Notes under the pieces: generated by a model
Told to the model about the DNA's origin: nothing
What the model saw: the letters and a program-made list of their open reading frames with translations, nothing else
The model's database searches: none
In this document: piece after piece, positions 32,850 to 44,899 of the stretch
Layout: each line of letters starts with the position of its first letter
Numbering within the stretch: the stretch's first letter is position 1
From: Cunninghamia lanceolata
Taxonomy: Eukaryota > Streptophyta > Pinopsida > Cupressales > Cupressaceae
NCBI GenBank assembly: GCA_027924645.1
Contig: BSBN01001225.1
Coordinates: 12,976,001-13,040,000, forward strand
DNA length: 64,000 nucleotides
Direction: 5' to 3'
Program-made: the position numbers and the translations under genes

Positions 32850-33660
32850 CTACCCCAGTGACCTACTTTGGAGTGTCATAATTCAAAAACTATTCATTTT
32901 CATGCCAAACCACTTTGCAAACATGTTTATATACCATATGTTAGTATGCATATCCGATTTCAGCCTCCCACGATCAGTTTTGACTAGGTTTTTCAAGCAC
33001 CAAGTTGAAGGGTTTTTGAAAGGTTTGTTGTTTGCACAATGTGAATTCTGGCCAAGTGGTCAACTTTGGAGGCTAATATCTAGCAGCTGGATAATGTTCA
33101 TGAAAAACTAGTTGGTGTTCTAGATTTTCTCCATGTTAATGTACTTTCATGCCAGTTTTCAAGACCTTAGAATCTCGTTTGCTATTTTTTCAAAATCAAA
33201 AGCAAATGTAGTTTGTCCTGATTTCACAATTACATTTCCAGAAAGTTGCAGAGAGGTCAACTTTGACCTTTAATATTTCATGATAGAAGATGATTGGTGA
33301 AAAATCCTCTTGCAGACATGCTCATTTTACCTAAATAAACTGATCCCCCAAGTGGCATCCCCCCATGAAGAGACTTGATATTTTTTCAAAATGGCAAGTT
33401 GGCAAGCCCTAATTGGTTTTTCACAGGTGTAGTTTCAGAAAAGGCCAAGTGAGCCACTTTGAATGATTATATCTTGTACATCAGGATGCATTTTGCTGAA
33501 CCATCTATTGTACTGAATTCTTGGGTCAAATATCTACATACCTGTGCATTTTCATGGCTTCAAGAGATGGTTTGACTAGTTTCCTAGGACGATTCTGGAG
33601 GCTACTTGGCCTATTTTGCTCACAATACAAAATGCCTGAAAGTGGATTCTGATGATTACC
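32850..33660. repeat. Four diverged tandem repeats of about 198 bp
   Basis: The words CAGTGACCTACTTTGGAG (about 32857), AAGTGGTCAACTTTGGAGG (about 33055), GAGAGGTCAACTTTGACC (about 33252) and AAGTGAGCCACTTTGAATG (about 33449) recur every 197-198 bp. Other shared blocks: CACAATGTGAATTCTGGCC, CACAATTACATTTCCAGAAA, CACAGGTGTAGTTTCAGAAA and CACAATACAAAATGCCTGAA, and a TTTTTTCAA/CTTCAAGA block. The copies are strongly diverged. Confidence 0.7.
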
Positions 33661-34329
33661 TAGTTCATTTTTTGATCTCCAAAACATGTTGAAGTATTTT
33701 CAGGTCAATTGTGGATGAAAATTTGTTTCAAAACAAAAAAAAAAATTAGCCGGGCCCACTAGGGGACCCGACATGTTTCACATAATTATAAAGTTATGAT
33801 GAAGGAGTCTGGAAAAAATGAGGAGATGTTCAGACATTGTCTCCTATTGATTGGTTGAGCTGGAATGAAAGAGACATTGATGAACAGATCTTGAGCACTC
33901 TTGGAAGAAACTAGCAAAACACATGAAGACTGTGCTACAAAATAAGAGGAAAAAGATTATAGCAAGAAGTTAGGGGGTAACTTCCAATTATCCCATGGTT
34001 GACAATTAACAATAAACATAAAAAGGGGAAAATGAAAGTTCCAAATAGAGCTAAAAAGGCTTCAAACTTGAGAAACTCAAATTGGTGCTTAAGATGAAAG
34101 TAAAATCTCCACAAATTACTCACATAAGTAGCTCTCCAAGCCCTAAAATAGTAGCATTTAGATTATTAGAGATCTTAAAACCCTTTATTACATGTGTGAT
34201 ATAAGTTTATGGTAGAAATCCATTTATATTTGAGATTTTAAAACCCTTCTCCATATTCAATACATACTATTTGTTTAAGATTCTACTCTAGCCATTGATA
34301 TGTATAACTTGTTGTTCCTATTTTTGGGA
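33661..34329. other. No gene seen
   Basis: A+T-rich with an A-run at 33736-33747 and a short G+C-rich word GCCGGGCCCACTAGGGGACC just after it. No domain or repeat partner recognised. Confidence 0.5.
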
Positions 34330-34698
34330 ATGGAGGGTTTATTTCCACAACTTCCTAAAGAAGTAGGTCAAAAATGTTTAATGAGGGTGCCTTACCAATG
34401 CCACAACCATCTCAAAGCTGTAAGCGAAGGATGGAGGAACACATTGAATAGCCCTAGGTTGTATCAAGACAGAAAGCACTATGAGATGTGGGAGCGAATC
34501 ATATGTACGGTTAAAAACTACGTTGAAATAGTTCTATACTATCCTCTCCATAACTCATGGAAAACATTGCCTTCCATTCCAATGGTGTCTGGAGTAACTC
34601 TCAGCAACCAAGATATTTTAATAAATCTTAATGAAGCTTTCCTTCCTTTTACACATGATATGCCCATGACATGTTGGATCATCCTTGTCACAACTTAA
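34330..34698 (+). pseudogene. F-box/kelch-repeat protein gene fragment
   Basis: The only host-gene-like coding sequence in the window. From ATG 34330: MEGLFPQLPKEVGQKCLMRV, PYQCHNHLKAVSEGWRNTLN and SPRLYQDRKHYEMWERIICT. This matches the N-terminal F-box of plant F-box/kelch proteins (SCF ubiquitin-ligase substrate receptors) with its LP-x(4)-CL-x-RVPY and V-x-x-x-WR pattern. A first kelch-like strand is hinted at by YYPLHNSWKTLPSIP. After about 100 codons similarity stops and the frame ends at 34698; full-length relatives have about 350-400 residues with several kelch repeats. Likely a captured or decayed fragment. Confidence 0.72.
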
Positions 34699-36416
34699 AA
34701 TTATAACTCTCCACCATTGTATGAATATGCAGGAATATACTTGTGCCAAAGTCTTCTATAGCTACGGCCCTGCTCAATTATGCCATGTGCCTTAGTTCAC
34801 ACTCTTGGTTCACGCACTTGTGCTATGTAAGCCTCTTATATCTTCACGTAGCCTTTGACATGTTGGAAATAAGGACATTATGTATCATTTTCAAACACCC
34901 ACACCATCTTAGAGATAGTATCACCCTACCTCATAGCCTGATGCCAACCTTCAAATTACCTACGACAATGTGCCATAGGTCTACAATCAAATCTGCCAGC
35001 AGAAGTGTTCCTTAGTTCTACACCATCAATTCATATGTGTCATACATTGTATTAGTAGCGCCATGGATTGGAATACTTGTGCCAAAGTTCTTGTGTCACA
35101 CCATGATCTATTCCTAGGCCCATATTGGATTAAAGCTCCACACAAGCCATATACCTAACTCCAAGCTTTCCATTGGCCTGCTAGTAGTCCTAAATGTCAC
35201 ACAAGCATACATATTCCTTCCTTTGCCTGTGTAAACCTCATGCTGCACCTTCTTTAGAACTATTGTCAACCTCCAGCTACCACATTGGCTTCAATATCTT
35301 TTACCACTTCAAAGGTTGCATAATGATCTATATTTGTTGTACCAGCTCATTATATTGCTACGACCATCTATTTTACTCACTTTTTACTCCTACGTAGGCT
35401 TTCATACTCTACCTCTATGAACTATTTAGCCTCATGTTTGCTACTGCGTTGATTTGCTATGAGCTTGAGATGGAAGGTCATTACCTTGTAAATTATGTAG
35501 GTGTTGTTGTCAGTCTATTTGTGTCAACCAAAATTGATTAATATTTGACCCACAATCTACATACCTAAATGGAAGTCTTGGAACCAAATATGGTCTTCAT
35601 CAAATCATCATCAAATTCTCTGGTGGACTTGTATACAAAATGCATCAATTGTTTGACATTTTGTCTTAAAGAATCTGGTTACAAGGACTGCAATTATTGC
35701 AGGATATATGCAAAATAGATTTGTTGAAAAGACCTTAGAAGTTTCAAGTAAATGCGATGGACGTGTGAAATAAAATTTCTTCAACCTTTGTTGAAATCTT
35801 TCATACCTGTACAAAAATGGGTGCTTTAAAACATGATATTGACATCCATCTAAGTGCAACAAAAAGGAATTTTACCAAATATATAAAATACATGCAAAGC
35901 ACCGCAAAAATCTCCTGCATTCCTGTCACAAAACCAAGCATAAACCCTAAAATTGGCACAGTGCTACAATGCAAAATGAATATTGGGAGATCGGAGTGAG
36001 TAATTTCTAGGCCCTCCGATATCCTGAAAAGAGTTGAATCATTTATTTGAAAAATTTCTCAGGGTATCGACAGGACTAAAATATGGTCTCTTCAAAACTC
36101 TGACAGATTCCAAGGGCATATTTTTCATCGAAGAGAGAAGTATATTTTGGAGTGAGCTCATGATAAGTCTCTCCGATGCTCCGATGCTCCAAACTTATGA
36201 TTAAAGTTTACTAGGCAAGAATGTAAACACTGGTGGAGGCATAAAATATGTTATGGAATATTTTTGAGAAGTACAATATTTTCACAAAAGGAGTTATGAA
36301 GTGATAATTATTTTACCTAATGAAGATACACATTCATCAGGGAGAGAAAGGCATATTGGTGAAACAAGATAATTAGTCTCTTCGACACTGCCAAAAAGCA
36401 GGTGAATATTAACTAG
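34699..36416. other. No gene seen
   Basis: Short frames only. Words such as ACTTGTGCCAAAG occur at about 34740 and 35078. The 35990-36420 part (TCTCTCCGATGCTCCGATGC, AATTATTTTACCTAATGAAG) loosely resembles 39950-40130 and may be old LTR remnants, but I cannot fix borders. Confidence 0.4.
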
Positions 36417-36927
36417 TAAAAGCACCAAAGGTGCTATCAAATGGCCGATAGACACAAATATTTATAGGCCTATCACTAAATAATGTACATTTATATTTTT
36501 ATTTGAAAGTTATTATGTGTAGTATTTGGTGGATTAGCATTTATCACATTTCATTTTGCCCACAAACTTGGTGCCTAAAGAAAATAAAAAGAAGCAAGTC
36601 CAATCCCACACTTCACTTTATGTGTGTAAAATGTGTATGAACTAACTTTGTGTGGAATGTGTCTACAAACACACTTCAATGGTGTTCATTGTGAGTCTTT
36701 TTGCGTTTGAATGAATTTTGTCTTTCATTGTGTGTGTGTGTGTGTGTGTGGGTGTGAATAAACTTCAACATTGATTGTGTACATGTTTGAAAGTTAACTC
36801 TGGCATTCACTTCATGTGAATTGTGTAAGTTAATTTTGTCATTCAGTTTGTGTGAAGTGTGTGCCTATGTATTTGAATGAAATTTGACATTCACTTCATA
36901 TTATTGATAGCCTCTTTGGTGCTTTTA
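36417..36927. mobile_element. MITE candidate, 511 bp
   Basis: Terminal inverted repeats of about 25 bp: TAAAAGCACCAAAGGTGCTA at the left (36417) and its inverted partner CTCTTTGGTGCTTTTA at the right (ending 36927), four mismatches at most over the 25 bp. No coding sequence. The inside holds a (GT)n run (36729-36750) and several TTCACTTCATGTGAATTGTG-like words. A TA or TWA target duplication is possible but not clear, so the superfamily is open. Confidence 0.55.
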
Positions 36928-37609
36928 ATCAATAATTCATTTTCTATGCAATGATTATAATAAATTATTTGTTTATTTATTTATTTAATACTTCTTATTT
37001 ATTAAATTATTGTCACTTAATATTAATTCTACTTCTTTCATTGCTATATATAATTTTTACTTATATATACTTGGATTTTGATGCTATACCAACCTAAGAG
37101 CTTTTCAAGCCAACCCTATTTGCATAAATAATTAAAAAATTATGGATTGGTGATATCTAAATATTTAGATTCTTAAATTTAAAATAAATTAAATTAAATT
37201 ATTGTATGGAAGAAATGAATAAATAAAATTTAGCTCAAATTAATAATTTTAAATGTATGAAACTTATAAATTTTAAAACCTATTAATAAAATCTTATATA
37301 AATCTTTAATTTAGTGTTATTTAAGTCCTTAATCTAGTTTATTTAATTTAAAATTAAAATTGATCTTAAATATAAATGATAAAAGATAAATAAGTAAAAA
37401 AAAAAAAAAAAAAAAACAACTTATCCTAATTTAATTATTACACTTCATAAATTTAAAAAAACATGATCTAAACAAATAATAAAACAATCCCTTACTAAAA
37501 GAACTTCAAGTTAACTACAAATAATAAATAAAGAAATAATTATCTTTTTCATTTTATCATATCCTTCCATGCAAAAATATTAAATCTTGCTATAAAAATT
37601 TTACTCTTA

Positions 37610-39225
37610 CACTATTTTTTCATTTTCATTCTAATTGTTTTCTTGTTTTGATGAAAGTTGAATTTAAATATGAAGGAATAAATAATTTGATTTCAAGATG
37701 GATTCATGATAGATTGGAAAATAAATTTATTTATTTTCAATTTGTAGAGAAACCCTCTGTGTATTTTTCTTTTTTTTTTTTATGTTTTTTTGTAGGTATG
37801 GAGGGTTTGGTTTGCATGCAGAGCAAGAAGAAAAATGGTTTTTCCAAAAACACTTCTTGCTGGAGTTTAGTAGTAGGGTTTGATTTGATTAACAAGGCTT
37901 TACAATTTTCTCCAAATCAGAGGGGCTGCCAATGGAAAGAATCAAGGAGATTGGTCTTTTAGGTAGGACTACATAAAAGGGATCTACAATAAAATTGGGG
38001 AAGTTAAATTTTCGCATGCAGATGAATGCAATCTATTATTAAATTTTATGTTCAATGTTTAAAATCTAATTATAAAATTTATTAATACTTAATAAATATA
38101 TTAATAAGTTTAAAATTTAATCTTTAAAGGAAAAGTTTTTAGTTTTAATAATAAAAGGTTTTTTTAAAAGTTAATAAGGCCTAAGCCATAAGAAATGGCT
38201 ACGACCTACTTTACACACGCTGTGGCCTTTAAGGGCTGCGACCTGCCGCAACCTTTTTATAAGGTATTTATTTTTAATTTTAACTAAAAATTTAATTATT
38301 TTATTTTATTTTTAATTATGTATTTTATTTTATTTAAAAAAATCTATTTTATAATAATTTATTAAAAAATAATAATTTAGGAGGTGGTGGAGCATTAATT
38401 TAGGCTATAATTTAGCTGGTGGAGCACTAATTTTAGAAAAATATTAAAAATTGCACAAAAGGCATATAAAAAACTAAAGAATGCATATAAATATTTTTTC
38501 CTTTTATATTTAGAATAAAATATAGAGAAATATAAATATAAATTTATAATAGAATTGAATATAAACATGATAAATATAAGATTATCAACACATCATATAA
38601 AAAAAGTAAATAAAAAAAAAACTAAATTTATATTATATTCTAGTATATTTCTCTATATTCTATTATGCTTATAAACATCATAAATATAAAAAACTAAATA
38701 TTAAAAAAACTAAATTTATATTGTAATTTATTCTAAATTTATTAAACTAAATAGAAAAACATTAAAAAACACAAAACAAATTCATATTAAATAACACAAA
38801 GTAAATTAAAAAATAGCGTAAGTAAACTACTTTAATTAAGTTTTAAACATTTAAAAAAGCACAAAACCTATGACATATAAGGAAACTTACAATTACTATT
38901 TTTTTCATTTTCACTCTAATTGTTTTCAAGATGAAAATATGAAGGGATTTGATGAAAGTTGGATTTAAATTTGAAGGAATAAAAGTAATAGTAGTAGGGT
39001 TTGATTTGATTTCTCCAAAACATAAATAGGCTTTACAGATTTCTCCAAAGCACAAAACCTATGACATATAAAGAAACTTACTCTTATACTATTTTTTAAA
39101 TTTTCACTCTAATTATTTTTGGGATGAAAATATGAAGGGATTTGATGAAAGTTGGATTTAAATCTGAAGGAATAAAAGTAATAGTAGTAGGGTTTGATTT
39201 GATTTCTCCAAAGTAGAGGAGTGAC
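37610..39225 (+). repeat. Module of about 190 bp present three times
   Basis: Copies at 38859-39049 and 39050-39225 form a direct tandem duplication (period 191): GCACAAAACCTATGACATAT, TTTTCACTCTAATTxTTTT, GATGAAAGTTGGATTTAAAT, AGTAGTAGGGTTTGATTTGA and TTCTCCAAA. A third copy at about 37610-37935 has the same blocks, but with a 170-bp stretch inserted between AATTTAAATATGAAGGAATA and TAGTAGTAGGGTTTGATTTG. The intervening 37960-38850 is A+T-rich without a gene. Confidence 0.85.
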
Positions 39226-39616
39226 ACCAATGGAAAAACTTAAAGAGATTTTACCTAGTAGGGGAAAACTACATGCAAAGCCACAATATGCACAAATAAG
39301 AATGAAATTGAAGCATGAAGATAAAGAGGAGATTGAAAAATCCTCTAGACCTTGGATGGATTCCTCCTGATTTTGATGTTTTATGTTGGCACTCTCCTTG
39401 AGCTCACCTAAAATCTTATCTGCATGTTAAAAAAATGAGGCAATGTAAATATCTTGCATTGAAAAAAATGTGCTAGAAAAACAAAAAATTAATAGAGAAA
39501 CCAAAATGAAAGAAAAAACCACCAACATCATGTAGAGACACAATACCACCAAAAGCATTGAAGTTTTTGAACAATGGAATGCTTCTTATAAATACCATTG
39601 CAATACTTAACATTTT

Positions 39617-39672
39617 ATAATTTTTAATTCTGCACGACTCATTACAATGAGTCGTGTAGAATTAAAAATTAT
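39617..39672. repeat. Near-perfect 56-bp palindrome
   Basis: Left arm 39617-39643 and right arm 39646-39672 pair over 27 bp with a single mismatch and a 2-nt loop. The left arm ends CTGCACGACTCATT, the right begins AATGAGTCGTGTAG. It could form a cruciform in DNA or a stable hairpin in RNA. Confidence 0.95.
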
Positions 39673-41227
39673 TTCCAGTCCTTTCACCTTCCCCACTCCT
39701 CCTTCCACCTTCTACAAACAGGTTTTTGTATTTATTTCTTGACAATCATTTTTTTGGGGAAGACTAATTTTTTAAATTTTTGGACGATCAAAAAATAATG
39801 GGACTACCAAATTTTTGGCAGTTACAAGATGTGTGCATATGTAGAATGGCCTATCAGCCAAAATATATCAGAGAGACTTTTGTGTGGAAGAAATATTATT
39901 AAAATATGCAATAATATTTTTGAAGAATATGATTTTTAAAGACCAATTGAAGAGTGTCTGAGAGGTAAAATAATTTCATGAGAAGAATTAACCAATTAGG
40001 TAATTATTTTACCTAAAACATTTTAGTTATGTGAAGATGCAACTGTTCATGGAGGAGGTGAAAAGAAGATATAAAATCTTGAGACAGGTAATTACTCTAC
40101 TCAAAAGGTATATTTTGGGTAAAAATGCAAAGTGAAATATTTTCACGGTAAGTGAATGTAAACAATGAATTGCTGACAAAAGAATTAAAGACTAAAGTAT
40201 GGCAAAATACTTTATTTTTCAAGGGAATGCAACAATAAAAGAAATTAAGATTAAATATTTTAAATTGCCAAAGACAATTAATTAAATGAAGAGTTGCATT
40301 GGATAGATGAATGCGAAGGGTCACAACCCTAAAAATACAAGGTATAAATGGGAGCAGTAAGAATCAATCAGAGAAGAAACAACAAATAGTAGATTAGACA
40401 ATATATAGAAAATGAAGACTTATTGTAATAAATTTTGAAGCAAGGCAATGGGAAGGAATATTTTTATCTGGTGTCCAACTTTTCTGGTGTTTAATTATTT
40501 GTTAATGTTCATTCATATGTGTTATTTGTGTTGTCTCTAGAATGGTTTTCCTTTGTTATTTAAGTTGAATATATCAAGGGTGTGTTTAATTTATCAAGGC
40601 ACATTTGCTGCACTCGTGTGATCTGTTTGATTGGTTTATGTGAGAAGTTGATTTAAGTCCTTCTAGGTGATTTATGTTTATTGGTCTCTGCCAAGAGTTA
40701 AAACCATTTAAAATGAATCATCTTGGTTGGTTTCCTTCACAATAGAATTAAAAGTCCTTTCAATTGATCACAGTAACCTAGGAAAATATCATTGGGATTT
40801 GGTAAGAAGAGCATAAATAAATGACAACCTTGCACATTTATACAAGGTATACACTTGAAAGTGCCAAATAATTAGAGTTAAACCAAGGAGGATACATCTA
40901 TCATACCATCCTGACTCTGTTGCCCATAATAGATAGAGCACTGGTCATACTCACTTCAAAACACCATTTAATAGAAACCTAATTTACACTCTCAAACTGC
41001 AAACATTAGCATTAGGAATAACTTTCACCCTTATATCTGTCTCACATCTATATGCCATTGTGAGTAGATCACTAAGGTTATACAAATCTGTCTTAGCTAT
41101 CAAGGTACACCCATCTAGGTCTGGTAGAACCTAAAGAGAAGGGGGCTTCCAATCATATCAGCCTTGTTTCGTTAGCCAAAAGTGTTAAGAGAGATTGGCA
41201 ACCTCTTAGGGTTTAGAACCTACATTT
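39673..41227. other. No gene seen; possible promoter-like TATA at about 40340
   Basis: A+T-rich. GGTATAAATGGGAGCAGTAA (about 40340-40359) looks like a TATA box followed by a leader, as seen in LTR promoters. No paired LTR or reading frame supports a gene. Confidence 0.4.
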
Positions 41228-41638
41228 TTGAGACCTAACACCCCCTCCTCACCTCCTGTGGTTTCATCAGTGCAATCCCCACCAATGGTATCTGCTACCC
41301 CTACTATGTCTATTCAAACTATTCATTCATCTCCTTCCTCACCCATGAGTGAGTCATTATTTCAAAGTCCTTCCCATGGTAATATGGAACATGTGTTTGG
41401 GTCACTTTCTTCTTTGCCTAGTCTATCAAAGGTGTCATCACCAATTACTGACACATTCATTACTATTCAGTTGGACTTTGATAAGTTCATATTTGCCTTT
41501 GCACCTAAATTTTCAAGTAGTGTGATCCCCATCACTATGTTAACTCAAACACCACCAATTGTCACTACCACTTCCGTTTCGCTTGCCATTCCATCCATTT
41601 TTGGTGCAGGGGCACCCATAGTGCTTTTATGCCTCTAA
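41228..41638 (+). pseudogene. Pro/Ser/Thr-rich fragment of the large unknown protein
   Basis: 136 codons, very rich in Pro, Ser, Thr and Val (TPSSPPVVSSVQSPPMVSAT, IHSSPSSPMSESLFQSPSHG). No known domain. Its place between ORF-N (30933) and ORF-C (42663), same strand, suggests it is the flexible middle of one protein whose gene has been split by insertions, but this is inference. It ends in a poly-T-rich stretch at about 41656. Confidence 0.4.
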
Positions 41639-42662
41639 GGGGTCAAAAGTTGATATTTTTTTTTTTTTTGAGTTGTTTACATACAATAAGGTCTTCTAAG
41701 ACCATTTCATGTGTGTTGGAGTCTAAGCTAGGTCATTAGGTGAATGGAAGTGTCTAGTTACAAAAAGTGTCAATGTTGCACAATGTTGTCAAATTACACA
41801 TTGGTAGAATATGAATAGTTGTAATTTGAAAAGTTGGTTGAGAACCATTGGAAAATGGTTGTAAATGTTTAAAAAGGCCTTGTAAGGTTGACACAAAGGA
41901 AGGGAGGATGATAAAAGGATGAGAAAATATTGGGTATTTGAAGTTTTGATAAATAAAACCCTTGTTTTCTGTGCATTTTTCTATAACAGTCTTATTATCT
42001 CACATGGTATGGATCTATATAGCCTTTATATGACCTTCATGTGGTATGGTTAGAAATATAATTGAGTCACCTTTCTAATTATTTTGGTTTGGTTAATTTT
42101 TGTCGTGTTTTGTGAAAGTTATGATCAAATTAGTGATTGTCTTTTCTAGATTTTTACTATTTTTCAGAAGGAAACTTGTTTGGCATGGATTTGTATGACC
42201 TTGGACAGAAAAGGGAAGGCATGTGGATGATATATATATAAAATATATAACTTTTCCTTTTTGTTTGGAGTCATTTCATCAAGTTTTGCAAAAGTTAGAG
42301 CATTTTTGGTGATAATAGTCCTAAACCCTGCCTAGGGTTTAAGCGGGATAGTCAATTTTTTGAGCCTTTCTGTACAAAACAACCCTATATGATTTTTAGA
42401 TATGTTGTATAAATCCCAAATGGGTATCTAGAACTATGTTTACATTTTTGATATCATGTCTACACTAAATGTTATGACAAAAAAACCCAAATTGTTGCCC
42501 CCATGTTTTAGGCTTTAAGGATTGAAGGCTTGTGAGGAAGAACCCACCAAGTGATGTTTTAGGGTTTGAAGATTGGTTGATTGAGGTTGTTTTATAGTTG
42601 TCCACCCTTTCTCTACATCAATTTCAAAACCCACTATTACTATTACCCCATCATAACAAACT
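41639..42662. other. Interruption between coding remnants; no gene seen
   Basis: About 1 kb without a usable frame until about 42600, where SKPTITITPS leads into ORF-C in frame through one TAA. Likely an insertion or decayed spacer. Confidence 0.4.
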
Positions 42663-43924
42663 TTGGTGACAGAAATAGAAGAATCATCCATTCTTCCTCG
42701 GTTAATGTCTCAAAAACCAAAGAGGAAGAAACAAGCTGTATCCCCTAATGATTTTGATTTTGGCCAATTGGTTCCAATTAAGACTAAATCACCAAAGAAT
42801 GCCAAAACCATATCAAGGGTGCTTGTTGATCCATCAAGTAATAAGTATGTTGAAGTGGCTTTGCCTCCAAAAAACAAAAGTATTGAAGAAGTTCAAGCTT
42901 TTGACTATGCCATCTCAATGATAGAACTTGGCAAGAAAACACATGAAAGTGCTAAGGAGGATTTGCAAGAAACATTGGCTGCATTTCTTGAAAGATATGA
43001 CATATATAAGTTGATCAAGGATCAAATTAAGATATAGGTAGAATGACTAACTTCTATTCTACTTAAGATAGCCCAATCTTTATAGCAGGTAGAACTTTTT
43101 GATACATGTATTGATGAAGAAGCCACTCAAAAGGGTGAAAATATTGGAGCTCAAGGTCGAGTAGTCAGTACCTGGATAGAGAGAATATTGGACCAAGGTA
43201 CTCAATTGATAAAGTCCTCTATTAAACTTTACAACAATTTGGGTGAAGTAGAGGCATAAGTAAATCAGACACTTGATACACTTTCTCAAGACATGTAGCT
43301 GATAGAGCAAGATATTGAGACATGGACCAAGCTGCGGGATTTCAAATTAGAAGTGTTGATTGAACACGGGGTGATCCCCAATAGAAAAATGTTTGTGGAA
43401 TATAAGGAGGTGATGATAAATAAGAAAGAAGTCATTAAGAACCTAATAAAAGATCTAAATGAAGTCCTAGATGTGGGCATAGACCAAGGGTTATATATTT
43501 CAGATAAGATTGTTGAGCTTCCTTGCTAGATGCTAGATGACAGTTAGAAAACCCTCCCTATTGATATAGTTGTCAAAGAATTAACCACACTGATACATAC
43601 TGAGATAGAGACATAAGCTTTCTCATTGGCTTCTATTGATAGGCTAGTGGATTTTCAAGAAATTCTAGACAAACTGCAAAGGATCTTGAATAAGCACAAG
43701 AGTGGGCCTGTCACCATAATAGAGTCCATCACTAGAGTGCTCACCATCTCTAGATACACACCGAGACATGATGATAATGAAGTCTAGGTTGCCTTGAAGA
43801 TATATGAAGATTTTTTGGAGGACAAAGAGGAAGAAATTCCCGTGTCTTCAGACACAGATTATTTTTCAAAGCTTTCATATGTAGTTTTGTATTATGTAAA
43901 TGACATCCTATATGTCTTTTTGTA
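42663..43924 (+). pseudogene. Large unknown protein, C-terminal part (ORF-C)
   Basis: A single frame runs for 1.26 kb with no indel, broken by about ten stops. Nearly all are TAG or TAA where Gln fits, and one is TGA where Trp fits. A basic segment MSQKPKRKKQAVSPNDFDFG starts it, then long helical, coiled-coil-like stretches such as FDYAISMIELGKKTHESAKE, STWIERILDQGTQLIKSSIK and LIEQDIETWTKLRDFKLEVL. It ends acidic (EDFLEDKEEEIPVSSDTDYF). No catalytic motif. The design (helical C-terminus after a low-complexity middle) resembles that of the ORF at 55029-58234. Confidence 0.6.
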
Positions 43925-43938
43925 ATATGCAATTTGCA

Positions 43939-44874
43939 TGTAGGGGAAGTACAGAGTCCCAAACAAAATTAGACTCTATCTCAAACAAGTCAAAGTAGTT
44001 GTAACTTTCCTATTTTTGCTCGTAGCTTCCCTCTATAAATAAGAGGGGGATCTTTTGTAAATATTATCTTTTAGCTATTGAAGTGAAATGCTACCGCATT
44101 GAGGAGCATATTGAGACATTGTGTTCAAATAGTAAATCTTATTCAATCAATATAAGAAAAGCAAGTGGCCATTCAATATTTGTCTTGAAACAAGCTTGTA
44201 GTGTATTGGGAATGTTCTTAAGTCTTTTCCATTGCATTTTCTTGTGTGTTTCATCGAATCCTGACATGGAATTAAATAATTTGAAAGATGTTCTAAATCT
44301 AATTTTGAACTCTTTAGGCTGTGATATCACTTTAGATTGGTGTCTTATGTTCGTGATTGGAGGTCACTTGAAAGACTTTGAGCTGCAAATTATTATCTAA
44401 AATTATTTAATCTTCTTTTGGCATACGGTGAAGACTTTGGGCTATATCATGTTCCATACATTTTCCTTTTTCAAATTAGTTTAAGAAGAAACAAAAGACT
44501 TTGGGCTTTTGTAGATTTCTTGTTGTTGACACCCTCTGGTATCATTTCAGTTACTCTTACGTTTAGCTAATTTGGATATCAGTTATTATTGCTCCAATAG
44601 TATTTTTATGGTTTATCATATGTTGTAAGCATCAAAAAGGGTTTTGTTGTAAGTTTGTAAGTGAACATCAATTCTGAAATAAGAGAATTGGATGATATGC
44701 AAACACCCAATGGATAGTTTTATTGTAATTAAGCATAGTTAATTGCATGTTGATTATAGTTAGCAATAAGAAGGGAGTCTCCCCTTTCTGAGAGGAGAGA
44801 TTTTATCTCATCATACTGTGGTTGATATAACCATTTTGTCATCAGTTTGTTGATAACAAAATATTCACCCAACA
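43939..44874 (+). repeat. Candidate LTR before the second gypsy element
   Basis: Its right end ...CACCCAACA at 44874 is well supported by the primer site and gag that follow. The left end TGTAGGGG at 43939 is a guess; 43852 (TGTCTTCAG) is also possible. No second copy is in the window. Confidence 0.5.
44034..44043 (+). promoter_or_regulatory. TATA box of the candidate LTR
   Basis: TATAAATAAG followed by AGGGGGATC. Lies about 840 bp before the LTR end, consistent with an LTR promoter if the LTR starts near 43939. Confidence 0.5.
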
Positions 44875-44879
44875 GTTTT

Positions 44880-44899
44880 TGGCAACTCTAATAGGGAAC
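44880..44899 (+). other. Gypsy-2 primer-binding site
   Basis: TGGCAACTCTAATAGGGAAC, five bases after the LTR end. It resembles the TGGCGACTCTGCTGGGGA-type site of other plant gypsy elements with C-to-T changes. tRNA not assigned. Confidence 0.65.
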
